Shown here one piece after another: positions 55,670 through 64,000 of a stretch of DNA of 64,000 bases. Origin of the DNA: Acanthopleura granulata (Eukaryota > Mollusca > Polyplacophora > Chitonida > Chitonidae); contig JABBOT010000004.1 of assembly GCA_016165875.1 (NCBI GenBank), forward strand, positions 9,090,889 to 9,154,888. The letters run 5' to 3'. The notes under the pieces are model-generated. The model had not been told where the DNA came from. It saw only the letters and a program-made list of their open reading frames with translations, and did not search any database. Both the position numbers and the translations under genes were made by a program. The stretch's first letter is position 1. Each line of letters starts with the position of its first letter.

Positions 55670-55858
55670 GATCACAAATATTTGTGGGCTTGTCAAGCCG
55701 GAAGACTTGGCCAAACGTGTTATATCTGACAGCGTGTCTATATGTGATCACAAATATTTCTGGGCTGATCAAGCCGAAAGATTTGGCCAAACGTGCTATA
55801 TCTGACAGCGTGTCTATGTGATCACAAATATTTGTGGGCTGATCAAACCGAAAGATTA
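55670..55858. repeat. Tandem repeat, about 75-bp unit, 2.5 copies
   Basis: Units start at 55670, 55746 and 55820 with ATCACAAATATTTGTGGGCT, then TCAAGCCGAAAGA, TTGGCCAAACGTG and TATATCTGACAGCGTGTCTA. Copies 1 and 3 contain the 14-bp palindrome CACAAATATTTGTG. Confidence 0.92.
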
Positions 55859-58376
55859 TTAAAATGGTTTAATATTTAGCTGCAAAATTCATAAAGCACG
55901 TCGGGTCTTTACGGATAAACCCCAAATGTCTCCACTACATGGTCAAACCGAATTCTTGGTTTACTTTCGACTGATACTTGACGTCTGGAAGCTGCGCTTC
56001 GATATCACCTGTTTACCAGTGCAGTGTGATTTTTGTCGTGACAATACATACTACAGCATAAAAATACACATTCATTAAGTTGTATTTCCAAGCCCACTAC
56101 ATATACATATAATGCTTTGGCAATAATTGTTGAAACTATTGCTGTTTAAGACGAGTCGCAGAATTAAAGTGACAGCCTTTGTACTTCAGTTTTTGGAAAT
56201 AAAGCTCCCCAAAAATGTTTCTTTATCAGCATAAGTAAAAGTAGTCTAGGCCTATTGAATGTCAAGTCGTCTACAATGTAAGATTTTGAAATTGCTCTAG
56301 GATGTAGGCATGCACCTTCGCTGTTTATATTCTTGTGGAGGGCGTGGACTCTTCAAAGGTGCAGGAATAGAATCTCATTCTATTGATATACCTTTCACGA
56401 TTATGGGTTTTCTTGGTATTTAGCCGTAAACTGAGCAATCGTTTGGTTGTTAAAGAAACTGTAAATGATATGTTGGCTGTACTTCTTCGCTATAAATTCA
56501 TATAATTGCAGTTAAACATGAAAGGCCAGATGTATGTGCTCGTATATACCTGGGCAGAGGAAGATTGTTACTGATTAATATTGATGTAATACTTATGTCT
56601 TCTTTTCCTTATTTTTGTTGGATAACTGTTACTAAATACTGTTTGTAATACAAACCCATTCAATTTTCTCTACACATTCACTAAAAACACATGAAAAAGG
56701 ATTACCTCAAGTGTATAGACATAAATGAATTAACAGCTCTGGAAACCAGGGCTTCAAACTGTAAGGAACTGTCTCCTGATCTCATTGTCAATTTTTGTTT
56801 GTACGCGTAGACGTCGTTGAATCAAAATAAGATGTCACACTGTGAAAAAAATGTTTGGTTAGGAGTGTTCAGGTCGTGCGATTAACTTTATACACGTACT
56901 CGAGTTTGGGCGAGGATTTTGGGAATGTATTCTTGATATAGTTCTCAAGGAATGAAACGCGTGAGTACAGTGTAACAGATATATACACCAGGATGCTTAA
57001 TTATTTAACAGCCGGTAAAAATACTACACCAAGAGTAAGTCCACGGTCATACATATTTCAGGGGCTTAATTTTATGGTGTGGCAGAGCACAGGCTCTTTA
57101 ACAAGGTATATATTCCTACGCGGGTACCATATCCGGGCAAAGCAGATAGAGATTATATCGATTGGACAATGAAAGACTCGCTGGCGTTTAGTCCAAGTTA
57201 CTTCGATCCAGTCATTGGCTTACAGTCTGTTAACCAAAGTAGTCTTTCAACACACCAAGGCCTCGAAGTTCTGACATGCATGTGTGTGTATATGTTTAGC
57301 CCCTGAGACTAATTTCATAAAACTTGGTACTGACGTTTTTCTCCGTAATTATATACACCGTCCATGTTATGGCTCCGTACAAGGTGGTATCATTTATGGG
57401 CGAAAATTGTCCATACCAAGTTTTGTGAAATTGGGCAGGATGGGAAAATATGAATTTGAAAGATCGCAATTTTGTATATTCACCCAAGTATATATGTCTA
57501 CATACATTTTCTCTCCTTTATTCCGGGATTTGGTTCCCGTCCTTTGTAGTCACCGCCATTCAAGGTCCTGTTTTAGTTGAAAAATTCGAATTTTTCTGAC
57601 ATAATGACATTTCCCATACTGCTGAGAAAACATCTCTTTTGCAATCATGTACTCTTTCGTTAACAAGGTATGAACTGCATTGAGTATTGGAAGATTACAT
57701 TACATATGTAAAGACTTCTCATGTGTGATTTTTTTTTTTTTTTTTTTTTTGGTGTGTACATTTTCCACACTAATTTATGTTCATATTTAAACATTTTCAT
57801 AAATGCTACAGCAATGCAATTATGAATTTTGTCAGATATGTGTGGAAATAGTAACTTACCTCATTGTATTTCATTTCATTAAGCGAATAATCGCTTCATC
57901 TTTTCTCTTGTGTGTTGGAAAGAAATTTCCCATTATTTGGCTCTAGACATAAAAATGTATTTGAAATTCGACTACACGCTGTATATTATGTCTATTAAAG
58001 AATATTATTCGTGTTTCGAAAGACCGATACAGCTGGACCATGTTCAGTTACTCGTTTGAAATTTTTAAAATATTGTCCTTAGATTTTTCTTAAAAGCTGG
58101 TTTAATATAAAGCTCGTATGACAAATTTGCACACATGTTAACATATGACCATGCGTGGCACATTCAATTTATTAGCTCGAGCTTCGTTTCAGCCCGCCCA
58201 TAAATGTGACCGCCTTTGTAAACCATTTGACGGTAAATACCACTAAATATACAAATAATATATAGCCCTTATGACATCTCATTATTCACTGTGGTGAACA
58301 CACATACATAGTTTATGTATTTTCGTCGAGATACGAGCAATATGCACATGACCTTAGGTTTCTGTCCAGGATCTTC
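55859..58376. other. Intergenic, no supported gene
   Basis: The frame near 57070-57306 (RVPYPGKADRDYIDWTMKDS) looks more coding-like than its surroundings but has no homology I recognise and no clear splice sites. A poly-T of about 25 lies at 57729-57751. Confidence 0.4.
57729..57751. repeat. Poly-T tract
   Basis: About 23 uninterrupted T. Could be a reversed poly-A tail, but no element is recognised on its right. Confidence 0.9.
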
Positions 58377-58468
58377 CCCCCCCCCCCCCGTGATGTTGGC
58401 CGCCGTCATATTAGTGAAATATTCCTGACTACCACCAAAAAATACCACATAAATAAATAAATAAATAT
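58377..58468 (+). mobile_element. SINE 3' fragment after poly-C
   Basis: A poly-C run, then TGATGTTGGCCGCCGTCATA, TTAGTGAAATATTCCTGA and ACATAAATAAATAAATAAAT: the 3' part of the SINE family. Confidence 0.65.
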
Positions 58469-61400
58469 TCTCGTCGACCAATGCATAATATATAACTAAC
58501 TATACGCTGGTTACGCCGGAAAGGATAAACCCTGCAGTCAAATATTTTGGTCGAATGTCGGACGTTTTGAATGAAAGAGATTGCAATCCAGAATGTATAG
58601 TCGATATGTCTTCCAATTATTATCATATGGACCTAGAAGGACACAATCAGTTTCTTCCTTCAAGATGCATAAACCATATCATTCCTCTCACACGTTTTGT
58701 TGGTACATGCAATTTAACGTACAGAGATGCGGTTTACAGACTACAGACACCCACATCAAGTGAAACGCCTTGATATTTGAGCCAAGGTGCAATTTACAAC
58801 ATTTTAGTGACTTAAAATCTTGAATGATTTTATGAATACGATCTTTTGGCTTGAGATTTTATGGTTTATTGCAGTGTGGGCCTCAGAAGTGAATTTGGAC
58901 CACACTGCATGCAGAATTAACTCCTGCTGATGTTAAACTTCCTTAATTGTACATTTGTATCACTAATTCAGATTGAATTATAGATCAACAGACTTCAGTT
59001 GCCATAACATGCACTTTTAAGTGAAGATAAAAAAGCTATGTTTCCTTTTTTGACTACCTCAAAAGAAATTAGTTTTTATTTTCATAATCATTATAATTTT
59101 AAGTGAAGATACCGCATGGAATTTTTACGTAGATTTAGTGTTATTTAATCCAGGAGTTGCTATATTCAATGTTTCAAGTATAGTTTTGTGTTTTAATTAT
59201 TGAAGAATTGAATTTTAATTCTGTTTTACATGAACAATCTTACTCAATATTTTTGGGCTTAATGCATATCTAGTCAAATTTAGAGATGATATTTTTTAAA
59301 TTCAATACTTGGAGGACACGTAGGAAATGAAATGAAAAATTACTGAAATGGAAAAGTAGAAGTATGTAAATCTGATATTGGATAAGGAACCGATTTTGGT
59401 TTACCTGGTGACTAAGAGGTAATAAATTGTAGGCCTAATCAATTTTCCACTTCACTTCAGTAGGCCGCCTATGAATTGCCATAAACCGTCTATAGTCTAT
59501 CTACAACAACACATCCTTGTATGTATATGGGTCTATAATCTTCTGCACTTGACACCATTCTATCCACGCAACCTTATAGTCAATGACCACAGGAAAAAGG
59601 AGCAATGCTTAAACTCAAGGAGTAGCAGAGTAGGACATGCCTTTTACAGTCTTGTCTTTTGTTCGTAAGGTATGTCTGTCCATGACTATGATAAGACTAG
59701 TATACTAAATTTTTTTCTATGCTTTTATGTCTGTGGAACTTGAGTATATAGGCTTACTTGAAAATGCCTGGGTGGAAGTTTACGTTTCGCGCGGGAATAT
59801 TCTATGTTTTTGCGTACTATATTCTAAGTTTCTGCGTACTTTGGACACAATGAAAGATTATTCTAATGCAGTAACATACATGCAAATGAGGATATACTGG
59901 ATATAAATTTAAACTTGTCAGTTGGAGGGAAATTTTTGTCTGTTTACCAATGTAGAATGAAGATGTATTCGACATGTATTGTCAATATGTGAGATACATC
60001 TAGCAAATACGGATGAGGGAAGTACACGGTACTCTCATCATTCGTTGCATATGGTTCCCAAGTAGACGGATTTCAAATACCCAAATCTTCAGCACTGTGT
60101 ACGCGTGGCCTCGGTTCCTGGTTCCCCCGTAACATATAGGCCGACATGATTGCTTGGTACTATGGTTGACGAACGCGGCGCGCCTCCAGGCCCCGCCACT
60201 AGATATATCCCCGTAAGGAGGTGGCTCGAAAACCATGTCACACATATCGTATTTCCTACGCTCATTTGTTAAAAGGTTCAGCCAGTCGAAAAGTCTCAGG
60301 TATTTTCGAAGGTGTATGTTAAGGGCTGTTGTAGACAGGTGTAGCGCCCGCCTTATACCTCGGGAACTAGGAAGTGAGGATTATATAGTTGGTTAACTAT
60401 AGTCTCGTAGTATAACCTACCTACTTCATGAGCGCATAAACCTCGGACCAAGCGGGTTACTATCATTGTGCGAGAAGGCGCGGTCACATCTGAGAGTAGG
60501 TTAGAATGCACACAGGTGAGATGGTCTTTTGCATATTGTTTTACGTTTGTTTTAGGTTCTTTTAATTTACATGGACATGAACTGAAATATATTTCCCTTC
60601 GTTGCATAATCCCGCGTATATAAGGTTTTGGTATATGACCTATATGAGTTTCCAGAGCATTCATGATTACCCCACAAAGACGCTAACACGCGTGGCACGT
60701 TCTTGCATGCACACGGGTTTTAAGATAATGATTTCTATTCATCATAAGTACCACAACAGTTTCTTAACGTAAACATGAAAGGAGTTTGAGAAATGTGGGG
60801 CAATTTATTTAATATTAGATCAACTGTGTAAAGCTCTTACTACTCCAGATCTAGATTCTATGTTCCACACCTCAACTTTCATACGTACAGCCTTTCAGTG
60901 TCAGTTTACGTATGTATTGTTAATCACAAGCGGGCGTTATACTTTTAACGTGTATTTACCAACGAAATTTAGCAGCAACAAGCAATCGAGAAAGCGGCTG
61001 TATAATCGAATACAAAGTTTGGGCAATATTTTTGCGGTTATGTTCGTTTCTTACCACCGACATTAAGAACAGATAAGTTATACATGCCAGAAGACCAGGA
61101 CACGTAAACCAGCTATCCCTAACTGAAGTTGATAGCCCTCTCGGTAAGGCTTCATGGACTTAATGTTAAGTACGTTTTTCTACCCACAAACCATTATGCT
61201 GTATTAACAAATAGCTTTGAACAGGTGTAGCAAACCTCACACCCATCCCGTATACGGAATCATAGAACAGCTGAATCACTAAATGTCTCAAAAAGTACCA
61301 GTGATCCTTGTTATCGCCCATTGGGCTTAACTCCACAATCACAGCAGCGAGCCTTTCATTTGCTCGAACTACTGATTTAGCTCATTTTTAATATAGTCTG

Positions 61401-61599
61401 TCCTCCTCTAGCGCTTAAGAAAACACAGAAATCACCTCTGCAGAAAAGAAAAAGTTTACCAGGGGGATATGTCAAAAGAAAAAAAATACGCCACACAAAT
61501 GATACATTTATTTCATTGTTGTTTAACGCCATACAAATGGCATACATGTGAAGAACATGTATGTGTTTTAAATAACAATCCTTAGAATTAAGGAATATT
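58469..61599. other. Intergenic, no supported gene
   Basis: Several frames of 60-100 codons on both strands without motifs or coherent splice sites. Confidence 0.4.
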
Positions 61600-61624
61600 G
61601 TTTCATTGTCTGGCATTGGTCAGG

Positions 61625-61985
61625 CCTATGTCTAGCCGAAGTAATGCTTCAAATAGGGTATGTTTTGCAAATGTTATATCTCGTAAAGGCTATGTGTCAC
61701 ATGGAAAAAGTCTGGCAAACGCTATATCCCGCTACCTCCTGCCATGTCTCATGTCAGATCTGTCGCAGGTCTACCTCTAACCAGGAATAGTGATCCGGCC
61801 AAGACGTGGCCCATGGTACAATGCCTTAGTACCGCCTAGCATGGCCCGAATGTGGCATGCCGTCCTGTTTCCTTTGCCAGGCCTCTGCCTCATCTTGTAC
61901 GGGTGTCTCCCGTTAAGTCGGTGTCTTGCATGTGTTATGCCTCTCAAAGGTTATATCGCATAGGGAGTGTCTCGCATAGGTCAGG
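61625..61985. repeat. Degenerate short tandem array around TGTCTCGCATAGG
   Basis: Related words recur: TTGCAAATGTTATATCTCG, GGCAAACGCTATATCCCG, TTGCATGTGTTATGCCTC, AAGGTTATATCGCATAGGG, GTGTCTCGCATAGGTCAGG. Irregular spacing of 20-30 bp. It continues beyond the adjacent foldback (TATATCTTGCATAGATCAAG at about 62320). Confidence 0.5.
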
Positions 61986-62012
61986 AAATTCCACCCAAAG
62001 GTTTGCATTTCA

Positions 62013-62304
62013 CGTATATAGTTAGCGCTTTTAAAAACGCACGGGTAAAGCATGCAGTGTATTTAGAGCAAAAGAGACACCCAAATAGTCTGTTGCTTTT
62101 CCAAGCCAGATAATGAGTAAATGAAATGTTTATTAATTTGCCAAGTTTTATGTAATACTTCAAAGATGCATTTTCTACAAAAACTTCCTTATTTACTCAT
62201 TGTCTCACCGTAAAAACAAACGCAACAGTTTATTTGGGTGTCTCTTTTGTACTAAGCAAACTACATGTTCTACGTGTGCGTTTTTAATGAAACTAACTAT
62301 ATGT
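62013..62304. repeat. Foldback element with arms of about 110 bp
   Basis: The left arm 62013-62123 pairs with the right arm 62190-62304. An 18-bp perfect core is AAAAGAGACACCCAAATA (62070-62087) with its complement at 62231-62248. Outer pairs are TATATAGTTAG/CTAACTATAT and TTAAAAACGCAC/GTGCGTTTTTAA; inner pair ATAATGAGTAAAT/ATTTACTCATTGT. The loop is about 66 bp. No coding capacity. Confidence 0.85.
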
Positions 62305-63676
62305 TCTGTCTCGCACAATTTATATCTTGCATAGATCAAGTTATTCTTCGCAAAGGTCACATATCCAGCAGAACATTTTTTAAGGCAAGAGGCCGGCATT
62401 ATTAATCAACTGGTAATATTCACTATAGATTTCATTCACATAACATTCGTGAGCACATCGCTTTTGATCTGTATTATAGATGGTTACATTACATCAGTAT
62501 CTCCGCTTTCCTCCATCCATAAACTTAACCGCCATCACCAGGGTGGAAATTTTTTTAGAGAATCATTGAACACTAATGAATCAAAACATTATTCCGATTG
62601 TAATCACAAAAATAATGTAAAATTTTCATGTTTCTTATAACAGTATTAAATGCCACGTACCAGACATTTCACGCCAATATGGCTTCATAACTTGCGTAAG
62701 ATGTCAGGAAATTCGATACAGATATAATCACTAGAAATGTGTCTGATGTTTGTTCATTTTCGAATATTTTCAACTCATTGCGTGTGAGTATTTTCGCTCA
62801 TGTTCACGTATATATATCAGAATAAACACAATGACACATAGCATATTTCACCTAGTCTCAACATACATATTGTTATAAGAGGAAATATTAGGCATTACGT
62901 TATGTCTGGATAGACTACACATGGCTAGTTTCAGATTTGCGCCTTTTCATAGGTAAACACCATAGTCACTCTTGGCTATTTCTTTGATATTTCAAGCACT
63001 TAGTTTATTTTCTTTCAGAGATATATAGAAATCTGGATTGTTGGCAAAAAGCAATTTAGAGTTTTACTCTAGAGAATTAAACTTGGTGTTATCATGTTGT
63101 AACAGGTGAAGTTCAACTGCTTGTGCCATAGAATGTATTTAAGCTAATCATTTCACACAGTTTTGTAAATTCTGCTCATCTTATCACCATATACACTGGT
63201 AGCCAAGACAGTTTGGAGGTGGATATTTGAGAGAAGAATTTCTAAACGAGACTGCTGCTATTGCCAAAAAATGTCGATAATTATGTACTGCATTATTTTT
63301 TATTATAAAACTCCAAACGGTTACCACAGCTTAAAGGTCGCTTTATTATATTATTGTCATGAGTAAGACTAAGTTAAGTTTAGCAGCGGTCGTAACAAAA
63401 TTCCAAAGGCGACCGCTGTTATTCAGGTGAAAGCAAATCAAGACCTAGCTTGTCGTTATTTTTCTCGGTTTCATTCCTTGACCTTGATCCACACAGTAGG
63501 CAAATGTATGTTAACCAAAGTTTGAAAATTCATTTCATCCACATTGTCTCATACTGTAGTGTACTTTTATTTAGTCCAACAAATAGTTCACAGGATAAAC
63601 ATATTTGGGCTGATTCAAGTGGAAGTTGTGCGCGACTAATCATTTGCTCTAATTGACAATTTGCTTTCTTCCACAG
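62305..63676. other. Intergenic, no supported gene
   Basis: AT-rich, nothing distinctive except a GCGGTCG/CGACCGC pair at 63385-63417 flanking a short spacer. Confidence 0.4.
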
Positions 63677-63862
63677 GTGAATAACGCAGAACACGTTACC
63701 GAACCTCTGACAAATCCTCCAAATTTGCCTGGATTATGCAGGAGATTTCAAATGGCGTGCGAAGAAAATGGATTAACAAGCGGAATACAGCTTGCACCTC
63801 TGATCCTGTCAATAAATAGTCTCACATTGCACAGTGTGCTCTGCTATGGGTTAGCTAGCCAG
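63677..63862 (+). CDS. Candidate internal exon at the right edge, unknown gene
   Basis: Acceptor CTTTCTTCCACAG and donor CCAG|GTGTAC enclose 186 nt, phase 0 to 0, encoding VNNAEHVTEPLTNPPNLPGL, then CRRFQMACEEN and LILSINSLTL. The pyrimidine-rich acceptor and clean frame make it plausible. I recognise no domain, and partner exons would lie outside the window. Confidence 0.3.
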
Positions 63863-64000
63863 GTGTACCGTACTTAAGCGCACATGGAAACGATCTCTCA
63901 TCGGTGTATTTATTGATTAGGCCTATTAGCCTTTTCGGGTACAGAATCATTTTTCAGACGGGTTTTCTCCCACCAAATTAGCAGGCTGTTACATGCACGA

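Noticed and set aside
58555..58773. 72-codon ATG frame
   Set aside because: No homology, no splice or promoter context; length is within chance expectation for this much sequence.

Overview
The window is invertebrate animal nuclear DNA. Genes are split by GT-AG introns, long AT-rich non-coding tracts separate them, tRNA-headed SINEs end in AATAAATAAAT-type tails, and one intron holds a LINE. A single BRAF-type RAF gene, the SINE style and the relic protein families suggest a lophotrochozoan, probably a mollusc. That taxonomic call is inference.

Layout. 1-5 kb: the 3' two coding exons of a NUDT16-like Nudix hydrolase (+), with a SINE and foldback elements upstream. 5-7 kb: SINE fragment, palindrome, short duplications. 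7-10 kb: an intron-less, badly broken relic of a Polinton/adintovirus-like element, with two capsid-related open frames and a protein-primed family B DNA polymerase. 10-13.2 kb: intergenic DNA with a long AT run. 13.2-38.4 kb: a complete RAF kinase gene (+), 17 coding exons plus one duplicate exon, about 774 residues, BRAF-like from its N-terminal region through RBD, CRD, CR2 and kinase domain to the C-terminal 14-3-3 site. 38.4-45 kb: RAF downstream region and tandem repeats. 45-46.4 kb: a two-exon gene (-), 319 residues, possibly PLD-like, not firmly recognised. 46.4-64 kb: gene-poor DNA with SINE remnants, tandem repeats, a roughly 290-bp foldback structure and a few weak exon candidates.

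The most notable observation is that the RAF exon carrying the CR2 14-3-3 motif is present twice (25689-25857 and 27418-27511). Both copies accept the same incoming phase and leave in phase 0. The first has a canonical RSTSAP site inside an RxRxxS motif; the second has KSSSAP, without the arginines. Alternative use of these exons could switch inhibitory 14-3-3 and AKT-type control of RAF. The second exon also has three AG acceptors spaced 7 nt apart, one per incoming phase. Splicing is predicted from sequence only; no transcript evidence was available.
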